DNA from: an uncultured Oribacterium sp.
GTDB lineage: Bacteria; Bacillota; Clostridia; Lachnospirales; Lachnospiraceae
Assembly (NCBI GenBank): GCA_946413525.1
Contig: CAMKKZ010000019.1
Span: 1-64,000 of the forward strand
Length of the DNA stretch: 64,000 bases
Direction: 5' to 3'
Position numbers and translations under genes: made by a program. Below, one piece after another: positions 1-7,834 of the stretch; position 1 is the stretch's first letter; every line of letters starts with the position of its first letter. Below the pieces are notes generated by a model. That model searched no databases, was not told where the DNA came from, and saw only the letters and a program-made list of their open reading frames with translations.

Positions 1-122
1 CAAAAAATCAATGTGTAAATATTGTTATGTGTTACCGGTTTACTGGTAATTTACGCTTAAAATCCGGGGAACAATCATATAGTAAAGTCACGCGCAATAT
101 ATTATGGATGGGAGGAATGCGG

Positions 123-365
123 ATGAGTACTGTTGAGGCAACGGTTCTAATGCTGGAGAACATGCCGGAGGAGGCTCGTATAATGGTTTACAATTACACA
201 CAAAGTTTATTTATTTCAAGAAATCCGGAAAATCCTTTTATCCCTTTGCCGGCCGATATGATTCTTGCGGATTTGGAAGAGTCAAGAGGGCAAATTGATG
301 AGGGAAAGGGCTTATACGCATCAGATGCTCTGGATGAATTGGGGAAAAAGCATGGATTCATTTGA
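123..365 (+). CDS. Putative antitoxin of a RelE/ParE-type pair
   Basis: An 80-aa acidic protein (MSTVEATVLM...). The ATG at 123 is preferred over the longer frame from 27 because a GGGAGG box lies just upstream. It overlaps the following RelE-like gene by 14 bp, the usual arrangement of an antitoxin preceding its toxin, which implies translational coupling. I see no clear HTH or ribbon-helix-helix motif. The role is inferred mainly from size, charge and the overlap with the toxin-like gene. By family analogy it would neutralise the toxin and may autoregulate the pair; the promoter is probably in the first 120 bases, where nothing else was recognised. Confidence 0.6.
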   Translation: MSTVEATVLMLENMPEEARIMVYNYTQSLFISRNPENPFIPLPADMILADLEESRGQIDEGKGLYASDALDELGKKHGFI

Positions 366-678
366 GGTCATAATATCTCCCAAGGCACTTCTTCAGCTTG
401 ATAGTTATATTGATTACATTCAATTCACGCTGTTAAATGAACAAGCTGCCAGAAGTTTGTGGCAGGATGCGATTGATACAAGTAATAAGTTGAAGAAGAT
501 TGCGGGAAGTTTAAAGCTTTGCAATCATCCCAGGCTAAGGGAATTAGGATATCATCCAATCTGTTTTATAAGGCACCAGTATATTATGCTTTATCGAGTG
601 GATGGTAATATGGCATATATTGATGCAATATACCATCAACTCCAGGATTGTGAAAATGTTTTTGCTGGAAATGTATAG
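352..678 (+). CDS. RelE/ParE-family toxin
   Basis: A 108-aa protein of the size and pattern of RelE/ParE toxins: an N-terminal 'ISPKALLQLDSYIDYI' helix, a central basic stretch with 'HPRLRELGYHPICFIRHQYIMLYRVDG' and the closing 'YIDAIYHQLQDCENVF', which resembles the usual 'Y.V..I.H.RQDYE' end. RelE proteins cleave mRNA on the ribosome and ParE proteins poison gyrase; which applies cannot be told here. The ATG at 352 lies inside the 3' end of the antitoxin frame. The stop codon runs directly into a perfect hairpin at 676-714. Confidence 0.72.
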   Translation: MDSFEVIISPKALLQLDSYIDYIQFTLLNEQAARSLWQDAIDTSNKLKKIAGSLKLCNHPRLRELGYHPICFIRHQYIMLYRVDGNMAYIDAIYHQLQDCENVFAGNV

Positions 679-714
679 GCCATGAATGTTCCTGAAGGAA
701 CATTCATGGCCTAT
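676..714. repeat. Perfect hairpin after the toxin gene
   Basis: A 17-bp perfect stem (TAGGCCATGAATGTTCC and its complement) with a TGAA loop begins at the toxin stop codon. There is no T-run, so it is not a classical terminator. It resembles the end hairpin of repeat family B (59119, 60426) in design, and family A starts about 40 bases later. Confidence 0.7.
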
Positions 715-752
715 AAGCTTCTGAGGTATCACTGCTCTGTAAAATAATACGT

Positions 753-887
753 AGGTATTAACTATGCTTGATGCATAGTTAATACCATCTTTGGCGCATC
801 CCAAAGGGATGCGTCCGAAAAAAATATGCCTTCAGGCATATTTTTTTCGGATTTTTCCGCATCATTCCATGTGCTGCGGAAAAACTT
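753..887 (+). repeat. Hairpin-string element, family A, copy 1
   Basis: Four consecutive hairpins: 14-bp arms at 754-767/773-786, 8-bp arms at 795-802/806-813, 16-bp perfect arms at 815-830/835-850 around a TTCA loop, and 10-bp arms at 852-861/875-884. The unit starts AGGT and ends ACTT. A second copy with the same four hairpins in the same order lies inverted at 59804-59937 inside another gene. Several differences between the copies are compensatory and keep the stems paired. No ORF is contained. The stretch 888-993 between this element and the TetR promoter shows nothing recognisable except a short GGGGATCGTCCCC palindrome near 940. Confidence 0.85.
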
Positions 888-993
888 ACCAATGTGTTTT
901 GTGGTATTTGGAAGAGGTGATTCGCCGTTCTGAAAAGGGGGGATCGTCCCCTGTTTCTGTTTCTGTCCCCTTCTCATATTTCAGAAATACATG

Positions 994-1022
994 TTGACAC
1001 GGTGACAGAATATGCGTATAAT
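994..1022 (+). promoter_or_regulatory. Sigma-A promoter of the TetR gene
   Basis: A consensus -35 TTGACA (994-999), a 17-bp spacer and a consensus -10 TATAAT (1017-1022). It lies 50 bp upstream of the TetR-family start codon and directly abuts the palindromic operator at 1025-1049. Confidence 0.85.
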
Positions 1023-1024
1023 GA

Positions 1025-1049
1025 GCATACTGACATTATGTCAGTATGC
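1025..1049. promoter_or_regulatory. Palindromic operator, probable TetR autoregulation site
   Basis: Perfect 11-bp inverted arms (GCATACTGACA and TGTCAGTATGC) around a 3-bp centre, placed at the expected transcription start right after the TATAAT box. Position and symmetry fit a dimeric TetR-type repressor that blocks its own promoter; that link is inferred. Confidence 0.75.
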
Positions 1050-1071
1050 ATGAAAGACTTGAGGACTGAAA

Positions 1072-1695
1072 ATGAGGAAAGTAACATCGGAACAGATTGC
1101 CCGGAAACGGGAGGAAATCATCAATGCATGTGAGCAGCTTTACCAGACGATGAGCTTCCGTGAGATCACGCTGAAGGAGATTGGAAGCATTACATCCTTC
1201 TCCCGGCCTACGATCTATAACTATTTTGAAACAAAGGAAGAGATTTTCCTGGGACTCTTCCAAAGGGAGTATGACCGCTGGAACAAGGATCTGACCGCCA
1301 TATTGGAAGGGAATGAGAAGCTGACAAGGTCTGAGCTTTCGGAAAAGATCGCCTTATCCCTGGCCGGACGGGAACAGCTCCTGAAGCTCCTTTCCATGAA
1401 CAACTACGACATGGAGGCGAACAGCCGGCAGGAGCTATTGACTGCGTTCAAGTATTCCTATGGCCGCTCCATGCAGCTTGTGCGCAGTCTGCTGGAAAAG
1501 TTTTGTCCTGATATGAAAGAGGAGGAAATCCGGAATTTCATCTATACCTTCTACCCCTTCATGTTTGGGATCTATCCTTATACGGCCGTCACGGAAAAAC
1601 AAAAGACGGCCATGAAGGAAGCCGGCATTGATTATGTGTACCAGACCGTCTATGAGCTTACGTACAGTTGCCTGATTCGGCTGCTTGGCGAGTGA
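1072..1695 (+). CDS. TetR-family transcriptional regulator
   Basis: A 207-aa protein with a TetR N-terminal HTH: 'ARKREEIINACEQLYQTMSFREITLKEIGSITSFSRPTIYNYFETKEEIFLGLF' (residues ~9-62), including the characteristic 'TIYNYF..KEE' recognition helix. The C-terminal ~140 residues are the variable ligand and dimer domain. It has its own strong promoter and a perfect palindromic operator upstream, so it is probably autoregulated. It heads the redox operon that starts about 220 bp downstream and is the likely regulator of that operon, perhaps in response to an electrophile or quinone; this is inference from gene order. Confidence 0.88.
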   Translation: MRKVTSEQIARKREEIINACEQLYQTMSFREITLKEIGSITSFSRPTIYNYFETKEEIFLGLFQREYDRWNKDLTAILEGNEKLTRSELSEKIALSLAGREQLLKLLSMNNYDMEANSRQELLTAFKYSYGRSMQLVRSLLEKFCPDMKEEEIRNFIYTFYPFMFGIYPYTAVTEKQKTAMKEAGIDYVYQTVYELTYSCLIRLLGE

Positions 1696-1756
1696 GGGTC
1701 GGATGGAAAAAAGATTGTAACTATTCAGCATTCTGTTTGCGGCCGCCTTTGGGGAG

Positions 1757-1895
1757 CTGAATATTTACGATAGAAGAAGCGTTAAAGGCAGAAGCATTTA
1801 AGGGAAAGTATTAAAAGAAGAAGCATTAAAGGGAAAGCATTAAAAGAAAAAGCATTGAAGAAGTATTAAAAGAAAATAGCATTAACGAAAAAAGC
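1757..1895. repeat. Degenerate tandem repeat between TetR and reductase genes
   Basis: Purine-rich short units of the type GAAGCATTAAAAGAA and AAGCATTAAAGGGAAA repeat about seven times with variation. They fill the 220-bp gap between the regulator and the operon. No promoter could be confidently placed inside it. Replication slippage is the likely origin. Confidence 0.6.
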
Positions 1896-1917
1896 AGTAG
1901 AGAAAGGATTGAAAACA

Positions 1918-2853
1918 ATGGCAAATTTTCCGAAAATCGCCCTTGGCGCATGGGCATGGGGAAACGACGGAACCTTCGGAAACAACTTCACGGCGGAAAG
2001 CCTGAAGCCGATTTTTGACACGGCGATGGCCAATGGACTGAATTTCTGGGATACGGCGTATGCCTATGGCATGGGTACTTCCGAGAAGGTGCTGGCCGGA
2101 TTCCTGAAGGGCCTTCCGAGGGAGTCTTATCTGGTGTCTGATAAGTTTACTCCGCAGTGCGCGGATTCTTCCTCGCCTACCGCCATGGCGGACATGGTTG
2201 AAATGCAGCTTAAGCTGATGGGGCTGGATCGTTTCGACATTTACTGGATTCACAATGTCTGGGATGCTCCGAAGTGGACGGAGGAGCTGGCGAAATACTA
2301 TGAGGGAAAGGACAAGGCGCCGCTGATCGGTGTTTCCAATCACAATCTGGCGGAAATCAAAGAGGCGGATGCCATCCTGAAGGCACACGGACTGAAGCTC
2401 TCCGCCGTGCAGAACCATTACAGCCTGCTCAACCGTTCTTCCGAGGATTCCGGCATCCTGGAATACTGCAGGCAGAATGACATTACTTTCTTTGCTTACA
2501 TGGTGCTGGAGCAGGGAGCCCTCTCCGGAAAATATGATACTAAGCATCCGATGCCGGCCGGTTCCGCAAGGGCTGAAACGTATAATCCGGTTCTTGACAA
2601 GCTGGAGATCCTGAACGCGGAGCTGAAGAAGCTTGCCGATAAATACGGCGTTGGCCCGGCACAGATCCCGGTGGCCTGGGCAATCGCCAAGGGCACGCTG
2701 CCGATCATCGGTGTGACGAAGGAAAGCCAGGTGCTGGACGCGGTGAAGGCCGCGAATGTCACTCTGACGAAGGAAGAGGCAGCGGGACTTGAGAAGGTGG
2801 CTGACAGTCTGGAGCTGAATGTCATCCGTTTCTGGGAAAAGGAGATGAAATAA
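1918..2853 (+). CDS. Aldo/keto reductase
   Basis: A 311-aa AKR-superfamily enzyme, an NADPH-dependent carbonyl reductase with a TIM barrel. The catalytic tetrad is visible: Asp and Tyr in 'FWDTAYAYG', Lys in 'SDKF' and His in 'IYWIHNVW'. The C-terminal NADPH site 'IIGVTKESQVLDAVKAANVTLT' is intact. The ATG at 1918 follows an AAAGGA box; a TTG three codons upstream is less likely. It is the first gene of the redox operon and is separated by one base from the next gene, so the two are coupled. The substrate is unknown; the neighbours suggest reduction of reactive carbonyls or quinones. Confidence 0.9.
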   Translation: MANFPKIALGAWAWGNDGTFGNNFTAESLKPIFDTAMANGLNFWDTAYAYGMGTSEKVLAGFLKGLPRESYLVSDKFTPQCADSSSPTAMADMVEMQLKLMGLDRFDIYWIHNVWDAPKWTEELAKYYEGKDKAPLIGVSNHNLAEIKEADAILKAHGLKLSAVQNHYSLLNRSSEDSGILEYCRQNDITFFAYMVLEQGALSGKYDTKHPMPAGSARAETYNPVLDKLEILNAELKKLADKYGVGPAQIPVAWAIAKGTLPIIGVTKESQVLDAVKAANVTLTKEEAAGLEKVADSLELNVIRFWEKEMK

Positions 2854-2854
2854 G

Positions 2855-3397
2855 ATGAGCAAGAAAAATATCGGGGCAACTCTTGCGCTGTATCCCTGCC
2901 CGGTCATCGTGGTCGGGGCAATGGTGAACGGCAAGCCGAGCTGGACGCTTGTGGCCCATGCGGGGACTGTGGCGCACAGCCATCTGATGGTATCCCTCGT
3001 GCAGGCGCATTACATTAACCAGGGCATCCGGGAAAACAAGAAGCTTTCCGTCAACGTTGTGGATGAGTCCTGGCTGAAGGATGCGGACCGCATGGGGACG
3101 ATCAGCGGAAACAAGGTGGATAAGTCCGATGCTTTTGCCTATACAATGGGCGAGAACGGCGCCCCGCTGATTGATGAGGCGAAGGTCTCCATCGAATGCG
3201 AGGTGGACGGCAACTATGAACTGGAGAATTTTGATCATTTCATCTGCAAAATCCTCGCAACTTATGCGGATGAAGCCGTGCTGAATGAGAAGGGCAAGAT
3301 TGATTATCATAACTTCAAGCCGGTACTCTTTGAGTTCCCGACTTATGAGTATTTCGTCACGGGCGACAAGGTCGGCAATTGTGGCAAGATGAATTGA
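2855..3397 (+). CDS. Flavin reductase-like FMN-binding protein
   Basis: A 180-aa protein matching the flavin reductase / FMN-binding split-barrel family: 'YPCPVIVVGAMVNGKPSWTLVAHAGTVAHSHLMVSLV' at the N-terminus and 'KLSVNVVDESWLKDADRMGTISGNKVDKSDAF' in the middle. Such proteins use NAD(P)H to reduce free flavin or carry out a flavin-dependent reduction. The gene starts one base after the reductase stop. After it comes a 90-bp gap with a strong AGGAGG for the next gene. The family assignment is good; the exact substrate is not known. Confidence 0.82.
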   Translation: MSKKNIGATLALYPCPVIVVGAMVNGKPSWTLVAHAGTVAHSHLMVSLVQAHYINQGIRENKKLSVNVVDESWLKDADRMGTISGNKVDKSDAFAYTMGENGAPLIDEAKVSIECEVDGNYELENFDHFICKILATYADEAVLNEKGKIDYHNFKPVLFEFPTYEYFVTGDKVGNCGKMN

Positions 3398-3488
3398 AAC
3401 ACGGGGGAGCTTTGCGGACGTGATAACGCGGAGGCTTGTCATTGAATCAGGGTGGCAACCCCCACTTTGATAAAGGAGGATTGTGCAA

Positions 3489-3812
3489 ATGGCTGAAAAA
3501 ATTGTTCAGACGGCAGGAAGGGAGCAGCTTGGAGAATTTGCCCCGATGTTTGCGCATCTTAATGACGATGTGCTCTTTGGGGAGGTGTGGAATGAGGGGG
3601 CAATTGACGTAAAGACAAAGTGCATCATTACAGTTGTCTCCCTGATGGCTTCCGGAATCACGGATTCTTCTCTGTCCTATCATCTGCAGAACGCAAAAAA
3701 GCATGGTGTAACGAAGGAGGAAATTGCGGCTATCATCACGCACGCCACGATGTATGTGGGCTGGCCGAAGGGCTGGGCGGTATTCCGTCTGGCGAAGGAA
3801 GTGTGGGATTAG
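3489..3812 (+). CDS. Carboxymuconolactone decarboxylase (CMD)-family protein
   Basis: A 107-aa single-domain protein with the CMD/AhpD-like pattern 'GAIDVKTKCIITVVSLMASGITDSSLSYHLQNAKKHGVTKEEIAAIITHATMYVGWPKGWAVFRLAKEVW'. The redox CxxC of true AhpD is absent, so peroxidase-partner activity is unlikely. Small proteins of this family are often found next to aldo/keto reductases and flavodoxins. The ATG at 3489 is 9 bases from AGGAGG (3474-3479); a GTG at 3483 would be too close to that site. Confidence 0.82.
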   Translation: MAEKIVQTAGREQLGEFAPMFAHLNDDVLFGEVWNEGAIDVKTKCIITVVSLMASGITDSSLSYHLQNAKKHGVTKEEIAAIITHATMYVGWPKGWAVFRLAKEVWD

Positions 3813-3827
3813 TCCGCTTCAATTTTG

Positions 3828-3925
3828 ATCTGATATAAATATCGATCTGATATAAACAATGGCCTGGTTTTGATATTGATCTGATATAAACATTAGTCTT
3901 ATTTCAATATTGATTTAATAAGGAA
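3828..3925. repeat. Short AT-rich tandem repeat
   Basis: Four to five imperfect units of the type ATTGATCTGATATAAACA between the CMD gene and the flavodoxin lipoprotein gene. No terminator is visible, so the operon probably continues through it. Confidence 0.6.
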
Positions 3926-3932
3926 GAAAGAA

Positions 3933-4868
3933 ATGATGAAAAAGTCAAATGTAATTCCTGCAATTTTTACAGTAATAATGATGATTGTTGCTCTGACGGC
4001 TTGTGGGGGCAGTGCTCCGAAAGATGCGTCAGCCGCTCTTGCTACGGGACCTCATGCCGCTTCAGTGGAATCCACTAATGCTGTGGGACCCCAGGCTGCC
4101 TCTTCGGAGGCTGCTGACGCGGCTGCTTCCCAGGCTGCCTCTTCGGAGGCTGCTGGAGCGGCTGTTTCTCCGTCGGCCTCTTCGGAGGCTGCTGGCGCGG
4201 CTGCTTCCCAGGCTGCCTCTTCGGAGGCCGCTGATGCAGACGGATCCCAGGCAGAATCTTCAGAAACGATGGCTGCGGCGGAGCCGGAGGGCAATCCCGC
4301 GGAGAATGTCGCAGCTTCAGAAAGCGCTCCGGAGACTGCTTCCGCCGAAGCGGGGGCGGAGGCAGCGGAATCGCCTGAAGCGCCGGCAGCCCACTCGGAT
4401 ATTCTTGTAGCTTACTTCTCCGCAACCGGTACGACGAAGGGCGTGGCGGAACGGATCGCCTCCGTTACGGGAGGGGATCTCTACGCGATTCAGGCTGCTG
4501 TGCCGTACACGGCGGAGGATCTGAACTATAACGATCGGAGCACCCGTGCCACGGTGGAGCAGAATGACTCGAAAGTCCGGCCTGAGCTGGGTGGTGAAGA
4601 CATTTCCTTAAATGGTTATACCACTCTTTACCTGGGATATCCGATCTGGTGGGGAGAGGAACCTCGCATTATGGATACCTTTGTCGAAAAGTACAGCTTT
4701 GAGGGAATCACGGTCATTCCGTTCTGCACGTCAGGCGGAAGCGGAATTGGCAGGAGCGGTAAAAACATGGAGACACTCGCCGGAAGCGGTACCTGGCTGG
4801 AAGGCAGGCGTTTCAGCGGAAATGTATCGGAGGCGGATCTTCAGTCCTGGATTGATGGGCTCAAATAA
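3933..4868 (+). CDS. Flavodoxin-domain lipoprotein with repeated linker
   Basis: A 311-aa secreted lipoprotein. The signal peptide ends in a lipobox (LTAC, Cys near residue 28). A long Ala/Ser/Glu-rich linker follows, with about four imperfect 13-residue units of the type 'AASSEAADAAASQ' (4085-4245). The C-terminal flavodoxin domain begins 'ILVAYFSATGTTKGVAERI', with the FMN phosphate loop SATGTT, then 'LYLGYPIWWGEEPRIMDTFVEKY' and 'VIPFCTSGGSGIG'. A membrane-tethered extracytoplasmic flavodoxin is expected to shuttle electrons at the cell surface. It lies in the redox operon just before the DUF4405 fusion, a plausible electron partner. The start could also be the ATG three bases later. Confidence 0.85.
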   Translation: MMKKSNVIPAIFTVIMMIVALTACGGSAPKDASAALATGPHAASVESTNAVGPQAASSEAADAAASQAASSEAAGAAVSPSASSEAAGAAASQAASSEAADADGSQAESSETMAAAEPEGNPAENVAASESAPETASAEAGAEAAESPEAPAAHSDILVAYFSATGTTKGVAERIASVTGGDLYAIQAAVPYTAEDLNYNDRSTRATVEQNDSKVRPELGGEDISLNGYTTLYLGYPIWWGEEPRIMDTFVEKYSFEGITVIPFCTSGGSGIGRSGKNMETLAGSGTWLEGRRFSGNVSEADLQSWIDGLK

Positions 4869-4896
4869 GGGATAGGAGGCGGATCCTGGTAAAACA

Positions 4897-7206
4897 ATGA
4901 ACAATAGGATCAAACGGATCGTAGACGTCGCCATGACTGTCCTGCTTCTTTGCCTTATGGCCTATCAGGTCACAGGGGAAATGGCGCATGAATGGATCGG
5001 CATTGGGATGACCGTCCTTGTGATTATTCATCAGATTCTGAATCGCAGATGGTATGGAGCCCTTTTCCAGGGGAAATATAATCCGTACCGCCTGGCAACG
5101 ACGATTCTGAATATTCTGCTGCTGATATGCTTTGCGCTTACCGCTTTCTGCGGCATGTCCATGAGCAGCTATGCAGTACCTTTCCTCTATGGAATGGCTC
5201 CTGTCTTTTTCGTACGCAGAATGCATCTTTCCATGTCCCACTGGGCTTTTGTGCTGATGGGACTTCATCTGGGAATGCATATTCCGGCCATGACAGCAGG
5301 CCTGAGACAAAAGGAGAGGGTAAGGACTGTTCTGGGCGGGATATTTACCTTTGTTGGCGGAATTGGCCTCTGGCTGTTTCTTCGGAACGGTATGCCGAAT
5401 TATCTGTTCTTCCGTGTTCCGTTCGCGTTCCTTGATTATGAGAAATCAGGCTGGCTGGTATTTCTCGAAAACCTGCTGATGCTGTCATTCTGGGCCTTTA
5501 TCGGAACGCAGGCAGCACATATTTTCAGGAACGCGACACAAAATCCGCTTATCCCCGTGGTTGCCATCATGGCCTCTGTGATCATCGGAATCATGCTGGC
5601 GTTAATGTTTCCGCCCGCGGAGGAGCAGATGTTCTTTGGGGACGCGGACTGGTCTTTCTCTCAGGAAGGAGCCATGCAGGGGGGAGATGCCGCATGGGGC
5701 GAGGCGCAGCCTGAAGCATGGAATACAATGCAGCCCGGTGGGCAAGGGGCTTCGCAGCTCGGCAGTCAGGGGGTTTTGCAGCCCGGTGGGCAAGAAGCTT
5801 CGCAGCCCGGAGGTCAGGGGACTTCTCAGCCCGGAGGGCCGGAAGCGGCTTTTGCGGACGGCGGGTCAGAGGAGCCGGGCAATGCTTCTCTTGATGATGG
5901 ATTTGTGCTCATTCAGGGCGGCAGCTTTTTGATGGGAAGTCCGGAGTCGGAAAACTGGAGGATCGATGACGAAGCGCAGCATGAGGTAAGCGTAGGCTCT
6001 TTCTATATTGATCCCCATGAAACCACGCAGGACGAATATGTGCGTCTTGTGGGAAGCAATCCTTCCACATTTTCCGGGGAGGGGCTGCCTGTCGAAAACA
6101 TCTCCTGGCTGGAGGCAGTCCGATTCGCGAACGCGAAGAGCCAGGAGGCGGGGATTTTGCCGGCGTATAACATTAGCGGGAACGGCGTGAGCTGGGATCT
6201 TTCGGCCGATGGCTACCGCCTTCCAACGGAGGCTGAGTGGGAATACGCCTGCAGGGCGGGCACGTCCACTCCGTTTAATACGGAAAAATCCCTGAGCGCA
6301 GCAGAGGCGAATTTCTACGGGCATTACCCTTATGAGATTGAAGAAAATTATTTCAACAACTCCGTTCTGGAAGCAAGGCCCGGAGAATACCGGCAGACTA
6401 CCATAACGGTCGGCAGCTTTGAGCCGAATGCCTGGGGGCTTTATGATATGCACGGCAACGTGAACGAATGGTGCTGGGATTATTATGGAGCCTATGATCT
6501 GAATGCTGTTGATAATCCGACCGGTCCCGCGAGCGGAACAAGGCATGTCTATAGGGGCTGAGGCTGGAATGACTTCGCCAAAAACATGCGAAGCGCTTAC
6601 CGCGCCGCGGGGCAGGAGGACATGCACAGCTACAATCTTGGCCTTCGGCTTGTAAGAAACGCCGATAAGGGACGAAGTGGTTCCGTTACGGCCGGTGAAC
6701 CGAATCTGAGGACGGAAAGCGCCGGGAGGATACTGATCGCTTACTTTTCCTGGGGCGGCAATACCCGGGGGATCGCGAGGGAGATTCAGGCGCAGACGGG
6801 AGCGGATCTTTTTGAAATCACGCCATCAAATCCGTACTCTTCGGATTACAATACCGTCCTGATGGAGGCACAGGAGGATCAGCATAATCAGGCGCGCCCG
6901 GAGCTTGCGGAGCATGTTCAGAACATGGATGATTATGACATTATCCTGCTGGGTTATCCGAACTGGTGGGCGTCCATCCCGATGCCGATTGCGTCCTTCC
7001 TGGAAGAGTATGACTTTTCCGGAAAGAGGATCATCCCGTTCTGCTCCCATGGCGGCGGCAGGTTCGGACAGAGCCTGACGGCCATTGCCAAGCTGGCGCC
7101 GGATGCGGTAATGGGCGAGGGATTGTCGGTTCATTATTCGGGCGGGTCCGGGCTTTCGGGTAATGTGACGGCGTGGCTTGAGGCAAATGGGATCAAGAGG
7201 AATTAG
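4897..7206 (+). pseudogene. DUF4405-formylglycine-type-flavodoxin fusion interrupted by in-frame TGA
   Basis: One reading frame of 770 codons with a single internal TGA at 6559-6561. Part 1 (residues 1-~230) has about six membrane segments with histidines ('MSHWAFVLMGLHLGMH'), like DUF4405/cytochrome b-type domains. A Gly/Gln/Pro repeat linker follows (QPGGQ units). Part 2 is an FGE-sulfatase/SUMF1-type domain ('FVLIQGGSFLMGSPESE', 'YRLPTEAEWEYACRAGT', 'WGLYDMHGNVNEWCWDYYG', then 'HVYRG*GWNDFAKNMRSAYR'). The stop replaces a Gly in the usual RGG[SG]W motif, so one G-to-T change (GGA to TGA) explains it. Part 3 (from ~6727) is a flavodoxin domain ('ILIAYFSWGGNTRGIAREI'). Readthrough, assembly error or a real nonsense mutation are all possible. 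If it is real, a truncated 554-aa product without flavodoxin is made. Confidence 0.82.
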
Positions 7207-7297
7207 AGGGGTCAGAGAATAACGGTATTAGGGGAAAAAAGGAATCAGGGAAACAAGAGTAATATCGTGAGGGATTAAGAGGGGTCAGGAGGGCTGT

Positions 7298-7831
7298 ATG
7301 AAGATCGTTGTATTGATGGGGAGTCCGAACCGAAACGGCTCCACGGGGATCCTGGTTGAACAGTTCGAAAAGGGAGCGGTGGAAGCGGGACATTCTGTCG
7401 AGGTAGTCGATGTCTGCCATGCGGATATCCATCCATGCATTGGCTGCGTAAAATGCGGCTATGAGGGACCCTGTGTTCAGAAGGATGATGTGGAAATGAT
7501 CCGGAAAAAGCTTCTTGCTTCGGACATGGTGGTTTTTGCCACTCCGCTTTATTATTACGGCATGAGCGCCCAGTTGAAGACGGTGGTGGATCGCTTTTGC
7601 GCGTATAATAGCAGCCTGAACAGCCGGCATTTGAAATCGGCCCTTCTGACGGTTGCGTGGAACGCGGATGACTGGACCTTTGAGGCTCTCGAAGCGCACT
7701 ACAGGACGCTGGTCCGGTACATTCATTTCAAGGACTGCGGGATGGTGCTGGGCTATGGCTGCGGCACTCCCGGAATGACAAAACACAGCAGATATCCTGA
7801 GGAAGCATATCAACTGGGAAGGAGTTTGTAA
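7298..7831 (+). CDS. NADPH-dependent FMN reductase / flavodoxin-family protein
   Basis: A 177-aa protein beginning 'MKIVVLMGSPNRNGSTGILVEQF', with the FMN-phosphate motif of the NADPH-dependent FMN reductase family. It continues 'CIGCVKCGYEGPCVQKDDV', the cysteine-rich segment common in iron-sulfur flavoproteins of this family, and 'MVVFATPLYYYGMSAQLKTVVDRF'. There are three or four cysteines in the CxxC..C region, so a cluster or disulfide is possible. It sits 92 bp after the interrupted fusion gene, with a short degenerate repeat between, and 3 bp before the DUF362 gene, so it is in the same operon. It is probably cytoplasmic, as no signal peptide is visible. Confidence 0.87.
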   Translation: MKIVVLMGSPNRNGSTGILVEQFEKGAVEAGHSVEVVDVCHADIHPCIGCVKCGYEGPCVQKDDVEMIRKKLLASDMVVFATPLYYYGMSAQLKTVVDRFCAYNSSLNSRHLKSALLTVAWNADDWTFEALEAHYRTLVRYIHFKDCGMVLGYGCGTPGMTKHSRYPEEAYQLGRSL

Positions 7832-7834
7832 GAA

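Noticed and set aside
676..714. Rho-independent terminator after the toxin gene
   Set aside because: The stem is perfect but no T-run follows on either strand; its design matches the hairpin-string repeats better.
4052..4425. Long open frames on the other strand and frame across the lipoprotein linker
   Set aside because: They are produced by the GC-rich Ala/Ser repeats; the lipoprotein frame has the signal peptide and flavodoxin domain.
6559..6561. Selenocysteine at the in-frame TGA
   Set aside because: The position is a structural glycine in the FGE-type RGG motif, not a catalytic cysteine, and no convincing bacterial SECIS stem-loop follows; a G-to-T change is simpler.
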